Shown here piece by piece: positions 46,701-55,494 of a DNA stretch of 64,000 bases (position 1 is the stretch's first letter; each line of letters opens with the position of its first letter). The stretch comes from Aquamicrobium aerolatum DSM 21857 (GTDB taxonomy: Bacteria > Pseudomonadota > Alphaproteobacteria > Rhizobiales > Rhizobiaceae): the NCBI RefSeq assembly GCF_900113935.1, contig NZ_FORF01000005.1, positions 62,001-126,000 on the forward strand, read 5' to 3'. Below the pieces are notes generated by a model that saw only the letters and a program-made list of their open reading frames with translations, was not told the DNA's origin and ran no database searches. Position numbers and translations under genes: made by a program.

Positions 46701-47099
46701 TTACGAACCTGGTGTCCAGGCGTCGTAGTCTCCTGTAACGCGCGGGCGCTCTGCCCCGGCCAGTACAGAGCCCTTGGGGCGATAAGCCTTGGCCGAGCCG
46801 GTATGGTTCTGCTCGTGCGGCTTCTGCCACTCGCGCGCCACATACTGCTCCTCGCTTGGCGGTGTGTCTACGCGCCGGTGAAGCCAACCATGCCAGCCTG
46901 GCGGCACGATGGAGCCTTCCGAGTAGCCGTTATAGATGACCCAGCGCTTCGGCGTGCCATCGTAATCTTTGCCACCCTGATAGTAGACGTTGCCGAACTC
47001 GTCGCTGCCAACACGCTGGCCGTTGCGCCAGGTGAAGAAACGCGTGTTCAGATTCTGGCCATTCCACCAGGTGAAAAACTGCGTGAAAAAGGTCTTCAT
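46701..47099 (-). CDS. NADH:ubiquinone oxidoreductase accessory subunit, NDUFA12/B17.2 family
   Basis: A 132-residue protein of the family found in mitochondrial complex I and in alphaproteobacteria. Visible features are FFTWWNGQNLNTRFFTWRNG, VGSDEFGNVYYQGG, PKRWVIYNGYSEGSIVPPGWHGWLH and the Pro-rich tail with GDYDAWTPG. It presumably joins the peripheral arm of the enzyme whose membrane subunits NuoL, NuoM and NuoN are encoded at the right end of the window. About 140 bases separate it from the DUF2155 gene downstream. Confidence 0.93.
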   Translation of the reverse strand: MKTFFTQFFTWWNGQNLNTRFFTWRNGQRVGSDEFGNVYYQGGKDYDGTPKRWVIYNGYSEGSIVPPGWHGWLHRRVDTPPSEEQYVAREWQKPHEQNHTGSAKAYRPKGSVLAGAERPRVTGDYDAWTPGS

Positions 47100-47177
47100 C
47101 GATTCCTCCGGCAGGAAGTCGCCGTGTGGGCCTTATGGCGCTATGAGCCCGCGTTTGCAAGCGTCCTGGCGTCGCGG

Positions 47178-47678
47178 TCAGTCCGCCCAGATGATTGGAC
47201 GCTCAAATACGAGCGCCGGTTCTGCAGGTCCGCCGACCACTTCCTGGTCGATCTTCCCCACCTGTGAAAAGCCCTGTGCCAGATAAAACGACACCGCCTT
47301 CGCATTTCGCTCTTCGACGAACAGCCGCACGGTTCCAGCTTCGGGGAAGCAGCCTTCAACCTCGTCGAGCAAAAGACCGCCGATGCCCTGCCCCTGGCAC
47401 GATGGGGCGACATAGAGCTGATGGAGCACCAGCGTCTTGCCTTCGTCTTGCGCTGTGGCAAACGCCATGCCCCCGATCATTTTCCCGTCATCTGCGACAA
47501 GAAACTCCGAACGCGGAAGCGATAGCCGTTCGCCAAGCAAGGTCATCGAGTGCCAGGAATCGGTAATCTGCGTGACGCGATCCTTGCCGTAGATCGCGTC
47601 ATAGGTGTCATGCCAGGTCTCGACCAACAGCGCCCGGATCGCCGGGATGTCGCGCGACGAGGCAGTGCGTACGAACAT
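47178..47678 (-). CDS. GNAT family N-acetyltransferase
   Basis: A 166-residue protein with the GNAT acetyl-CoA-binding motif LYVAPSCQGQGIGGLLLDEVE (pattern Q-x-x-G-x-G) and the following VRLFVEERNAKAVSFYLAQGF. The acceptor substrate is unknown. It begins four bases after the gatB stop, so it is translated from the gatB message. Confidence 0.9.
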   Translation of the reverse strand: MFVRTASSRDIPAIRALLVETWHDTYDAIYGKDRVTQITDSWHSMTLLGERLSLPRSEFLVADDGKMIGGMAFATAQDEGKTLVLHQLYVAPSCQGQGIGGLLLDEVEGCFPEAGTVRLFVEERNAKAVSFYLAQGFSQVGKIDQEVVGGPAEPALVFERPIIWAD

Positions 47679-47682
47679 CGGC

Positions 47683-49182
47683 CTACTCGACGCCCAGACG
47701 CGACTTCACGAGGTCGTTCACGGCCTGCGGGTTGGCCTTGCCGCCGGTCGCCTTCATGACCTGGCCGACGAACCACCCAGCCATGCTCGGCTTCTCACGC
47801 GCCTGCTCGGCCTTGTCCGGGTTGGCTGCGATCACCTCATCGACGGCCTTCTCGATGGCGCCGGTGTCGGTGACCTGCTTCATGCCACGGCTTTCGACCA
47901 GCTCACGCGGATCGCCGCCCTCGTTCCAGACGATTTCGAACAGTTCCTTGGCGATCTTGCCGGAAATCACGCCTTCCTTGATGAGATCAATGATCGCACC
48001 GAGCTGTTCCGGCGAAACTGGCGCATCATCGATATCAAGGCTCGCCTTGTTCAGAGCACCAAGCAGGTCGTTGATAACCCAGTTCGCAGCCGCCTTGCCG
48101 TCGCGGCCGTTTGCGACCTTCTCGTAATAGTCGGCAATCGCCTTCTCGGAGACCAGGATAGAAGCGTCGTAGGTCGACAGTCCCAGTGCCTCGATCAGAC
48201 GGGCCTTCTTGTCGTCTGGAAGCTCCGGAAGATGTTCAGCAAGCGCGTCAACATATGCCTGGTCGAATTCTAGCGGCAGAAGGTCTGGATCCGGGAAATA
48301 GCGATAGTCATGCGCTTCTTCCTTGGAGCGCATCGAGCGGGTCTCACCCTTGTTCGGGTCGAACAGACGGGTTTCCTGATCGATCTTGCCGCCGTCCTCC
48401 AGGATACCGATCTGGCGACGCGCTTCATATTCGATCGCCTGGCCGACAAACCGGATCGAGTTGACGTTTTTGATTTCACAGCGCGTGCCGAAAGGCTCAC
48501 CAACACGGCGCACGGACACGTTGACGTCAGCGCGCATCGAGCCTTCGTCCATATTGCCGTCGCAAGTGCCAAGATAGCGGACAATCGTACGCAGCTTGGT
48601 CAGATATGCCTTGGCCTCGTCCGCAGAGCGCATGTCCGGCTTTGACACGATCTCCATCAGCGCGACGCCGGAACGATTGAGATCGACATAGGACATGGTC
48701 GGGTGCTGGTCGTGCATCGACTTACCGGCGTCCTGCTCCAGATGCAGACGCTCGATGCCAACTTCGATGTCCTCGAACTCGCCATTCTTGTCGGGACCAA
48801 CCGAGACAATGACAGTGCCTTCACCGACGATTGGCTGCTGGAACTGCGAAATCTGATAGCCCTGCGGCAGGTCGGGGTAGAAATAGTTCTTCCGATCAAA
48901 GACCGACTTCAGATTGATTTGCGCCTTCAGGCCAAGCCCGGTGCGGATCGCCTGCCGGACACATTCCTCGTTGATGACAGGCAACATGCCTGGCATCGCC
49001 GCATCGACGAGACTGACATTCGCATTGGGTTCTGCACCGAAGGCAGTCGAAGCGCCCGAAAACAACTTCGCCTCGGACGTCACCTGGGCATGAACCTCCA
49101 GGCCGATGATGATTTCCCAGTCGCCGGTTGCTCCTGCAACGAAGCGCTTCGGGTCAGGTGTTCGCGTGTCGATGATCGTCAT
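47683..49182 (-). CDS. gatB: Aspartyl/glutamyl-tRNA amidotransferase subunit B
   Basis: Converts Glu-tRNA(Gln) and Asp-tRNA(Asn) to the amides together with GatA and GatC. The 499-residue protein has the GatB kinase-like domain ([66 protein letters not shown]-like [11 protein letters not shown]) and the C-terminal YqeY/tail domain for tRNA binding ending [14 protein letters not shown]. GatA and GatC are not in the window. It is followed immediately by the acetyltransferase gene. Confidence 0.96.
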   Translation of the reverse strand: MTIIDTRTPDPKRFVAGATGDWEIIIGLEVHAQVTSEAKLFSGASTAFGAEPNANVSLVDAAMPGMLPVINEECVRQAIRTGLGLKAQINLKSVFDRKNYFYPDLPQGYQISQFQQPIVGEGTVIVSVGPDKNGEFEDIEVGIERLHLEQDAGKSMHDQHPTMSYVDLNRSGVALMEIVSKPDMRSADEAKAYLTKLRTIVRYLGTCDGNMDEGSMRADVNVSVRRVGEPFGTRCEIKNVNSIRFVGQAIEYEARRQIGILEDGGKIDQETRLFDPNKGETRSMRSKEEAHDYRYFPDPDLLPLEFDQAYVDALAEHLPELPDDKKARLIEALGLSTYDASILVSEKAIADYYEKVANGRDGKAAANWVINDLLGALNKASLDIDDAPVSPEQLGAIIDLIKEGVISGKIAKELFEIVWNEGGDPRELVESRGMKQVTDTGAIEKAVDEVIAANPDKAEQAREKPSMAGWFVGQVMKATGGKANPQAVNDLVKSRLGVE

Positions 49183-49321
49183 TGAAATCCGGTTCTCTGA
49201 AGAGATGTTGGCGCTCAGGCACCTTCTTGCATATGGTTTTCGCTAGATCAAACGGATCACGCTTGCAACCCTTTGCAAGGCCCGCAAAACCATCAAGCTT
49301 CACCAGATTTCTGCACCACGC

Positions 49322-49753
49322 TCACGCAGTCGCAATATACTCGCGAATTTGATCCGCCTCACGCTGAACCTCTTCAAGGCGTCGCTTCACAACGTCGCCA
49401 ATGGAAATGATACCGGCAAGCTTGCCGTCCTTCTCGACCGGCAAATGGCGAAATCGCCCTTGGGTCATGACTTCCATCACATGATTGACCGTGTGCGCCT
49501 CACCGCAGGTGGTCACCTTGGAGGTCATTACCTGGTCAACACGAAGCCCCAGCGCATCACCGCCAGCTTCTCCAATGACCCGCACGATATCGCGCTCTGA
49601 CAATATCCCGACAATGCGTCGCTCACCATCGACGATCACCACCGCACCGATGCGCCGCGCCCCGAGCAACTGCGCTGCACGTGCGAGCGTCTGTTCGGGC
49701 TCCAGCGTGACAACGTCGCTTCCTTTGCGATCCAGTATCGACCTGACAGTCAT
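49322..49753 (-). CDS. Tandem CBS domain protein
   Basis: A 143-residue protein made of two CBS domains (RRIGAVVIVDGERRIVGILSERDIV and FRHLPVEKDGKLAGIISIGDVV), a Bateman module that binds adenine nucleotides. No output domain is present, so it is a regulator or sensor of unknown partner. ATG 49753 follows GGGAGGAG; a GTG further upstream is less likely. It lies upstream of gatB on the same strand with 139 bases between. Confidence 0.92.
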   Translation of the reverse strand: MTVRSILDRKGSDVVTLEPEQTLARAAQLLGARRIGAVVIVDGERRIVGILSERDIVRVIGEAGGDALGLRVDQVMTSKVTTCGEAHTVNHVMEVMTQGRFRHLPVEKDGKLAGIISIGDVVKRRLEEVQREADQIREYIATA

Positions 49754-49874
49754 AGCGCTCCTCCCGGCTTTGGCAGGCCAGTCCACAACCGGCCACGCGA
49801 TGCGAACCTTGTCATGGTGCGCGTAGACGCTCAGCTTTGCAAGCGTCGGCTTCTCAGGAAGATTTCGCCAGTTG

Positions 49875-50606
49875 CTAGGCTAGACGTTGAGTTCGATCGA
49901 AAGAACGCACCAGCAAGAAACCTGCGAGAAACCCGCCAATATGCGCTTCCCAGGCAATGCTTGCGCTCATGTCAGACGTGCCGATGCCCATCACAAAATT
50001 CACCACCATCCAGACTGCAAGGAATGTAACGGTCGTCCTTGATTGAAACACCGCTGGGATCGAGAGTATCGCGCCTTCAAAAGCTGGTTTTGGCGCGCGT
50101 CGATTGACCTGAAAGCCAAATCTGGCTGCCGCCCCCATCATTCCTGAGATTGCACCCGATGCGCCGATCAATGGCGTCGCCTCGCCGGAATGAAGCACGT
50201 AATGCAAAGCAACAGCAGCCAGGGCGGTGAAAATCCAGAAGGCGATGAACCGCACTGCGCCGATTCGATTTGCAAGCGGAGAGCCGAACGCGGCGAGCCA
50301 GATCATATTGACCGCCAGATGGGCCACGCTTCCGTGCAGGAAAGAATATGTCCACGGACCAGAGAAGGCGTAGGCGTCCAGAGCGTAGCCGCCAGAATAG
50401 CGCAGGGGAATGAAGGCGAAGTGGACGATCACCCAAAAATCCTGCTCGTCGGTCAGAACGTAGCTGCGCACCAGATGGATGCCTGCACACAGGGCGATCA
50501 GCCCAACCACCACCGCCGGCATGTTGAACATCGGCTCGCGGGGCGCTGCGCGCGAAAAGCCTCGGGTAGTTTCATCATCGGATGGGGAAGAATGGGGGGC
50601 CGCCAT
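49875..50606 (-). CDS. Rhomboid family intramembrane serine protease
   Basis: A 243-residue protein with about six membrane helices. The rhomboid signature is present: HGSVAHLAVNMIWLAAFG (conserved His/Asn in helix 2), catalytic Ser in LIGASGAISGMMG, and catalytic His in AWEAHIGGFLAGF in the last helix. The 40-residue N-terminus is cytoplasmic and charged. ATG 50606 follows AAGGCAG; an upstream ATG at 50651 is possible. Substrates are unknown. Confidence 0.92.
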   Translation of the reverse strand: MAAPHSSPSDDETTRGFSRAAPREPMFNMPAVVVGLIALCAGIHLVRSYVLTDEQDFWVIVHFAFIPLRYSGGYALDAYAFSGPWTYSFLHGSVAHLAVNMIWLAAFGSPLANRIGAVRFIAFWIFTALAAVALHYVLHSGEATPLIGASGAISGMMGAAARFGFQVNRRAPKPAFEGAILSIPAVFQSRTTVTFLAVWMVVNFVMGIGTSDMSASIAWEAHIGGFLAGFLLVRSFDRTQRLA

Positions 50607-50700
50607 TATCTGCCTTGAACTGAACGGAAGGAGAGAACTCGCTATTCGCACGATACGATATGCCAGATATCACTCACGAACACACGTGCAACAGAAGAAA

Positions 50701-50726
50701 GCCGTCCAGAGAAGTCTCTGAACGGC
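50701..50726 (-). terminator. Imperfect hairpin, possible attenuator or terminator on the minus strand
   Basis: GCCGT-C-CAGAGA pairs with TCTCTG-A-ACGGC around AG. On the minus strand a T-rich stretch follows (TTTCTTCT). No minus-strand gene lies upstream, so it would act in the rhomboid leader or end a small transcript. Confidence 0.3.
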
Positions 50727-50845
50727 CTGGTCGAGCCCCCTGCTCACTCCCGGACTTATTGTCCATGACAGGTCATCGAAGTGCCCGTCCCCTTGGAGTG
50801 CACCCCGAATGACATGCCGAACCCCGGCGGGCAACGTAAACCAAT

Positions 50846-50888
50846 CGTTAACCCTAACGATCCGGATAGCCGTGAAAAACGGTTAACG
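50846..50888. promoter_or_regulatory. Inverted pair of CGTTAACC boxes
   Basis: CGTTAACC at 50846-50853 and its exact reverse complement GGTTAACG at 50881-50888, 27 bases apart. They sit about 105-145 bases before the PAS protein start. The boxes resemble CtrA-type TTAACC half-sites. Confidence 0.4.
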
Positions 50889-50991
50889 TGACTGGCATGT
50901 CTCGTGCGTGTGGGTTCCAACAAGTCCATCGGAATCACGTTTCTGTTCACCGATGGAACAACCGCAAGGGGCAAAGGGCGGCAAAGGGAAT

Positions 50992-51618
50992 ATGAAACAG
51001 GAAGGATCGATTGCGCTTTTCCAATATTGGAACAGGCTCCGGAAAGGGAGACCTGCACCTCAGCGCACGGAAATTGAACCGGCGGAAATCAAGGCGTTGC
51101 TCGCAGACACGTTCATCCTTGAACAGGATGGTCGCGGCGAACCGGTATTCCGCCTTGCCGGAACGCGCCTTTGCGCAACCTATGGCCGCGAGCTTAAGGG
51201 ATACGCGTTTCCCTTGATCTGGTCACAGCGCGATCAGCGTATCGTTTCTCGTCTCGCCTATGGCACACTTCGAGACAAGTCGGTCTCCGTCGTCACCTAC
51301 GAGGGCCTGACGCAAAGCGGCAAGACCAACCTGTTCGAAATGATATTGCTGCCATTGGAATCCGGCTTCGGCAGCCCGCGCCTTCTCGGAGCCGTCACCC
51401 CTATCGACAAGCCTTACTGGCTGGGGACAGATCCCGTCGTCGAAGGAAAGATCGAGACGATGCGCATCGTCGATGCCGAGCGTGAACCGTTGTTTCTCGA
51501 GAACCGCGCACCCTCGCTGGCTCCGGCCAGCTCAAATCTTATCAACAACGGCCTTGGCAAGGTCGAGGGACGACGCATCCGCCATCTTGTTGTGTTCGAA
51601 GGCGGGCGTGAAGACTGA
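50992..51618 (+). CDS. PAS domain protein (PAS_5 type)
   Basis: A 208-residue protein that appears to be a single PAS-like domain: FQYWNRLRKGRPAPQRTEIEPAEIK, FILEQDGRGEPVFRLAGTRLCATYGRELKG and LLPLESGFGSPRLLGAVTP. There is no kinase or GGDEF output domain. Single-domain PAS proteins of this type occur in alphaproteobacteria; MopJ of Caulobacter, which affects CtrA, is one that I recall, but I cannot confirm that they belong to the same family. ATG 50992 follows AAAGGGAAT; upstream ATGs are less likely. Confidence 0.78.
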   Translation: MKQEGSIALFQYWNRLRKGRPAPQRTEIEPAEIKALLADTFILEQDGRGEPVFRLAGTRLCATYGRELKGYAFPLIWSQRDQRIVSRLAYGTLRDKSVSVVTYEGLTQSGKTNLFEMILLPLESGFGSPRLLGAVTPIDKPYWLGTDPVVEGKIETMRIVDAEREPLFLENRAPSLAPASSNLINNGLGKVEGRRIRHLVVFEGGRED

Positions 51619-51725
51619 CCGCCAGCCCCAGCGCAGGCACACCGTAAATTAACCAGTTTCGCAGTATCCCGAAATCATATCTTCGCATTGAGCGAGATAG
51701 CGAAACAAGCGGGGCATGAGCGGGC

Positions 51726-52334
51726 ATGAGACCAGCGGCGACCAGGGCAGCGCCGGCGCGTATGGAGCGGAGAGACTTCCAGCGCGTACGCGTGAAAGTT
51801 TATGGACGCTACATGCTGGAGGACCGTTCGGAATATCCCTGCCAGGTCATCGATATGTCGCCCGGCGACGTGGCTCTGCGCTCTTCCAAGCGCGGGGCGC
51901 TCGGAGAAAAGGTCATCGTCTATCTCGACCAGATCGGTCGACTGGAGGGGGTTGTCACCCGTTCTCTTGAAGACGGTTTCGCAATGACAATCATTGCCTC
52001 CGAGCGCAAGCGTGACAAACTCGCCGCGCAGCTCACCTGGCTTGCCAACAAGCACGAGCTCGACCTGCCGGAAGACCGCCGTCACGAGCGCGTCTCGCCA
52101 CGCAACCCGATCACCACGCTTGATCTCGGCGATGGGCGCCAGTATCGCTGCCGGATCGTGGATCTGTCTCTCTCGGGCGCTGCAATCGAAATCGACGTCA
52201 AGCCCGCGATCGGCTTGCCGGTGACGCTTGGTACAATGCGTGGCCGGGTCGTGAGACATTTTGAGGACGGGATTGCCATTGAGTTCGCCGCGTTGCAGCG
52301 TGAAGACACTCTGCTCGAACATTTCGATCGCTAA
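51726..52334 (+). CDS. Tandem PilZ domain protein, predicted c-di-GMP receptor
   Basis: A 202-residue protein with two PilZ-like units. Unit 1 (about 13-85) has RRDFQRVRV and DMSPGDVAL; unit 2 (about 115-197) has RRHERVSPR and DLSLSGAAI, which is the complete RxxxR plus D/NxSxxG c-di-GMP motif. No enzymatic output domain is present. It probably responds to c-di-GMP made by PleD-type cyclases; its target is unknown. ATG 51726 follows GGGGC; ATG 51762 at the start of unit 1 is an alternative. Confidence 0.85.
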   Translation: MRPAATRAAPARMERRDFQRVRVKVYGRYMLEDRSEYPCQVIDMSPGDVALRSSKRGALGEKVIVYLDQIGRLEGVVTRSLEDGFAMTIIASERKRDKLAAQLTWLANKHELDLPEDRRHERVSPRNPITTLDLGDGRQYRCRIVDLSLSGAAIEIDVKPAIGLPVTLGTMRGRVVRHFEDGIAIEFAALQREDTLLEHFDR

Positions 52335-52693
52335 ACCACTCCCTCAAAAGCGCCAAGTGCTTTAAGGGTGCGCACCAGCTCCCTGCGCACGATCCATGCG
52401 CCTGTCAGGCGCGGCCGCCTCCTCCACCCGTTCCTTCCCATGTTCGCATTCGCAGACACTGCAGGTCGCAGCTCTGCCAGTGCCAGCCAGCACATCCGCC
52501 CCCCCTACCGAGAGGTTAAAATCGTCGGTGGCATTTTCGATAAATTCTAATACTATTTGAATCGTATTTTATTACCTATTGAGTTCAATACATCTTCAAT
52601 TTGAACTCACATTGAGGTAATTTCTACTTCGACATTTTGCGCCATCTAAAGATGCACCTGTCATTGTGATCTCGTCAACGGGGAGACGAGACC
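52335..52693. other. Intergenic region with AT-rich island
   Basis: 359 bases. The left part is ordinary; 52530-52630 is strikingly AT-rich compared with its surroundings and holds a long inverted repeat. No open reading frame is supported. Confidence 0.6.
52571..52621. promoter_or_regulatory. Long AT-rich inverted repeat upstream of the BTLCP gene
   Basis: GAGTTCAA (52581-52588) pairs with TTGAACTC (52601-52608) around a 12-base loop, and outside it ATTACCT (52571-52577) pairs with AGGTAAT (52615-52621). Fifteen bases pair in all. It lies 73-123 bases before the BTLCP gene, with no T-run typical of a terminator, so an operator or leader structure is more likely. Confidence 0.45.
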
Positions 52694-53302
52694 ATGGCGA
52701 TGCAAAAGAAAATCCTGATCGCGTTTGCAGCAGCTGCTGCTCTCTGTGTTGGAGCCGCCACCGCAATCGCCCAACCCTTCATGCCTACCGGCGGCTTGTC
52801 TTCGCAGCCGGTCGGGCACTACGAATTCTGTCAGCGTACGGCGCAGGAATGTGGCCCGACGCGTCAGGCCAAGCCGGTTGAACTCACCCGCGAGCTCTGG
52901 GCGCGAATCGTGGAAATCAACAATGTCGTCAACACTTCAGTCACCCCGCGCACCGATGCGGAAATGTGGGGGGTCGAGGAATACTGGTCCTACCCCGTCA
53001 ACGGCTACGGCGATTGCGAAGACTACGTGCTCGAAAAGCGCAAGCGACTGATCCAGGCAGGTGTTCCTGAGTCCAACCTGTTGATTACTGTTGTGCGCCA
53101 GCCTAACGGCGATGGCCATGCTGTCCTGACCATCAATACTCATCTCGGCGATTTCATTCTGGACAATCTCGAACCGCTTATCCTGTCCTGGAATGAGACA
53201 GAATACCGCTTCCTCAAGCGTCAGTCCCCGTCACATGCGGGCCGCTGGGTGGCAGTTGAAGACGGGCGCGATGTCCTCGTGGGCAGTGTTCGCGGTCGCT
53301 AA
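52694..53302 (+). CDS. Bacterial transglutaminase-like cysteine peptidase (BTLCP, DUF920)
   Basis: A 202-residue exported protein: signal peptide (ILIAFAAAAALCVGAATAIA) and a BTLCP domain with catalytic Cys108 (GYGDCEDYVL), His142 (GHAVLTI) and Asp157 (FILDNLEP). LapG, the periplasmic adhesin-cleaving protease controlled by c-di-GMP in Pseudomonas, is a member of this family, but no LapD or large adhesin is in the window. GGGGAGACGAG precedes the start ATG. Confidence 0.92.
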   Translation: MAMQKKILIAFAAAAALCVGAATAIAQPFMPTGGLSSQPVGHYEFCQRTAQECGPTRQAKPVELTRELWARIVEINNVVNTSVTPRTDAEMWGVEEYWSYPVNGYGDCEDYVLEKRKRLIQAGVPESNLLITVVRQPNGDGHAVLTINTHLGDFILDNLEPLILSWNETEYRFLKRQSPSHAGRWVAVEDGRDVLVGSVRGR

Positions 53303-53401
53303 AGCATGTCTCCCGAAAGGGGAAACCATTTTAAAGATATGCGTGAAAACAACGAGCTAAAGCGCAAGGAACGTATCTGAAAGATCGCGACGCGCTTTAG
53401 C
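53299..53401 (-). repeat. Dispersed palindromic intergenic repeat, copy D (inverted orientation)
   Basis: Read on the minus strand it matches copies A and C. It begins at the BTLCP stop codon. The outer part is a perfect 10-base inverted repeat, GCTAAAGCGC (53356-53365) with GCGCTTTAGC (53392-53401), so it can fold as a REP-like hairpin. Confidence 0.75.
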
Positions 53402-53463
53402 AACGAGAACCCATAGGAATAACCCGGTCGAGTCCCCACCCCGTCCCCAAATGACCGGGTTCA

Positions 53464-53497
53464 GAAGCCGGCCTTCCCCGAGGCCGGCTTCGCCCTT
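53464..53497 (+). terminator. Intrinsic terminator between BTLCP and lolD
   Basis: GAAGCCGGCCT (53464-53474) pairs with AGGCCGGCTTC (53481-53491) around TCCCCG, followed by GCCCTTTC. The stem is strong, the T-run weak; it lies between convergent genes. Confidence 0.65.
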
Positions 53498-53518
53498 TCA
53501 GGCAGAAATACTGAAAAA

Positions 53519-54208
53519 TCAGGGAAGTTCTACAACCTTGCCTTCGGCAAGCGTTACGCGACGATCCATGCGCGCCGCCAGTTCGTGATTGTGAGTCGCA
53601 ATCAACGCAGACAGCCCCGACTGGCGTACCAGCGCCTCCAGCGCATCGAACACATAGCTTGCAGTCGCGGGATCAAGATTGCCGGTTGGCTCGTCAGCCA
53701 GGAGAAGCAATGGCCCGTTGGCGACCGCACGCGCAATCGCAACTCGCTGCTGCTCGCCCCCCGACAGCTCCGCCGGACGGTGCTCGGCACGAGCCCCGAT
53801 CTTCATGTAGTCGAGCAACTGCATGGCGCGCTCGCGTGCCTGCGCAGGCTTGAGCCCACGCACCAGCTGCGGCATCATCACATTCTCAAGCGCCGTGAAC
53901 TCCGGCAGCAAGTGGTGGAACTGGTAGACGAAACCGATGTCGTTTCGGCGAATCGCCGTGCGCTCATCGTCCGAAAGTCGCCCGCAAGCCCGGCCATTGA
54001 GAATCACATCTCCCGCGTCAGGCCATTCGAGCAGGCCCGCCGTGTGAAGCAGCGTCGACTTGCCGGCACCGGACGGCGCGACCAACGCGACCATTTCACC
54101 ATGATGAAGCACGAAGTCGGCCGCATCCAGAATGGTCAGCTTGCGCGACCCTTCATCATAGCGGCGATCAATGGATTTGAGTTCGAGAAGTACCGTGCGC
54201 GTCATCAT
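53519..54208 (-). CDS. lolD: Lipoprotein-releasing ABC transporter ATP-binding protein
   Basis: Powers release of outer membrane lipoproteins from the inner membrane to LolA. The 229-residue ATPase has Walker [11 protein letters not shown]-loop [21 protein letters not shown] (the LLPEF pattern of LolD), signature [14 protein letters not shown] and Walker [14 protein letters not shown]. It overlaps lolC by four bases, so the ATPase follows directly from the permease. A second Met at residue 2 gives an alternative start. Confidence 0.95.
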   Translation of the reverse strand: MMTRTVLLELKSIDRRYDEGSRKLTILDAADFVLHHGEMVALVAPSGAGKSTLLHTAGLLEWPDAGDVILNGRACGRLSDDERTAIRRNDIGFVYQFHHLLPEFTALENVMMPQLVRGLKPAQARERAMQLLDYMKIGARAEHRPAELSGGEQQRVAIARAVANGPLLLLADEPTGNLDPATASYVFDALEALVRQSGLSALIATHNHELAARMDRRVTLAEGKVVELP

Positions 54209-55494
54209 TCGTACCGCAACGCTTCAACCGGATCGAGCTTGGCCGCCCGCCATGCCGGAAACAGGGTAGCCAGGAAGGAAAGAACCAGAGCCATCAGCAC
54301 AACGGATATCGTCTCCTGCACATCCATCTTCGCCGGAAGCTGGCTGAGGAAATAGAGCTCCGGATTGAACAATGTCGTGCCTGACAGCCAGGAGAAGAAC
54401 TGCCGAATCTTCTCGACATTCAGGCAGACGACCACTCCAAGAAGCACGCCTGCGATGGTCCCGGTCACCCCGATGGCCGCGCCGGTCATCATGAAGATTC
54501 GCATCACCGAACCGCTCGACGCCCCCATGGTTCGCAGAATGGCGATATCGCGCCCCTTGTCCTTCACCAGCATGATCAGGCCGGAGATGATGTTGAGCGC
54601 CGCCACAAGCACGATCAGCGTCAGGATCATGAACATCACATTGCGCTCGACCTGCAGTGCAGAGAAGAACGTCTGGTTTCGCTGTCGCCAGTCGGTCAGG
54701 TAGACCTGCCGCTCTGCCGCGACCTCCACCTTGGTCCGCATCGCATCGACTGCGTCAGGGTCATCGAGAAACACCTCGACGGACTGCACCAGCCCTTCGC
54801 TATTGAAGAACATCTGCGCTTCGCTGAGCGGCATGAAGACAATCGACGCGTCGTATTCCGACATGCCGACCTCGAAGATCGCGCCAATCGGATAGATCTT
54901 CTGGCGCGGCGTCACGCCAAACGGCGTCACATCGCCTTCCGGTGCAACAAGCTGGATACCGTCGCCGACGGCGAGGCCAAGATTGTCGGCCATGCGCTTG
55001 CCAATCGCGACCTTCTCGGAGCCATCGAAGCCGTCGAGTGTGCCTTGGCGAAGGTTCTTGGCGACCAGATCCATCTTGTCGATGTCCTGTTCACGCACAC
55101 CTCGCACGAGGGCACCACTGCCGGCACCGACGCTTCCTGTCGCCAAGACCTGACCTTCAATCAGCGGTATGGCATAGCGAACGCCATCCACCCCCTCGAT
55201 CCGCCCGGCAACCTGCGCATAGTCGTCAAACACCCGGTCGATCGGCTGGACGATCAGATGCCCGTTGACGCCGAGAATGCGGGTCATCAACTCCGCTCGG
55301 AAGCCGTTCATCACCGCCATGACGATGATCAATGTGGCGACGCCAAGCATGATCCCGACAAACGAGATCAGCGAGATCACGGAGATCACCGTATCCTTCC
55401 GCCGCGAGCGCAGGTAGCGCCAGGCCACCATGCGTTCGAAAATGGAGAATGGTTTGGCTCCCCTTGGAGTCGCGCTGGCCCCGGCTTCACTCAT
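54205..55494 (-). CDS. lolC: Lipoprotein-releasing system permease (LolC/LolE family)
   Basis: A 429-residue inner membrane protein with a first membrane helix (about 38-62, [21 protein letters not shown]), a large periplasmic domain (about 65-285) and three C-terminal helices ([21 protein letters not shown] and two more), the MacB/FtsX-type layout. It starts [15 protein letters not shown], the family N-terminal motif. Only one permease is encoded, so the transporter is probably a homodimer rather than the E. coli LolCE pair. It overlaps proS and lolD by four bases each. Confidence 0.94.
   Translation of the reverse strand: MSEAGASATPRGAKPFSIFERMVAWRYLRSRRKDTVISVISLISFVGIMLGVATLIIVMAVMNGFRAELMTRILGVNGHLIVQPIDRVFDDYAQVAGRIEGVDGVRYAIPLIEGQVLATGSVGAGSGALVRGVREQDIDKMDLVAKNLRQGTLDGFDGSEKVAIGKRMADNLGLAVGDGIQLVAPEGDVTPFGVTPRQKIYPIGAIFEVGMSEYDASIVFMPLSEAQMFFNSEGLVQSVEVFLDDPDAVDAMRTKVEVAAERQVYLTDWRQRNQTFFSALQVERNVMFMILTLIVLVAALNIISGLIMLVKDKGRDIAILRTMGASSGSVMRIFMMTGAAIGVTGTIAGVLLGVVVCLNVEKIRQFFSWLSGTTLFNPELYFLSQLPAKMDVQETISVVLMALVLSFLATLFPAWRAAKLDPVEALRYE

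Larger units (their letters stand above)
50607..50991. other. Divergent intergenic region, rhomboid / PAS protein
   Basis: 385 bases without a supported gene. It holds a 26-base hairpin near the rhomboid side and an inverted pair of CGTTAACC boxes near the PAS gene; both are listed separately. Confidence 0.6.

Noticed and set aside
46561-46887. Long N-terminal extension of the DUF2155 protein
   Set aside because: The added residues are Arg-rich and precede a good signal peptide at 46560; they come from the overlapping upstream region.
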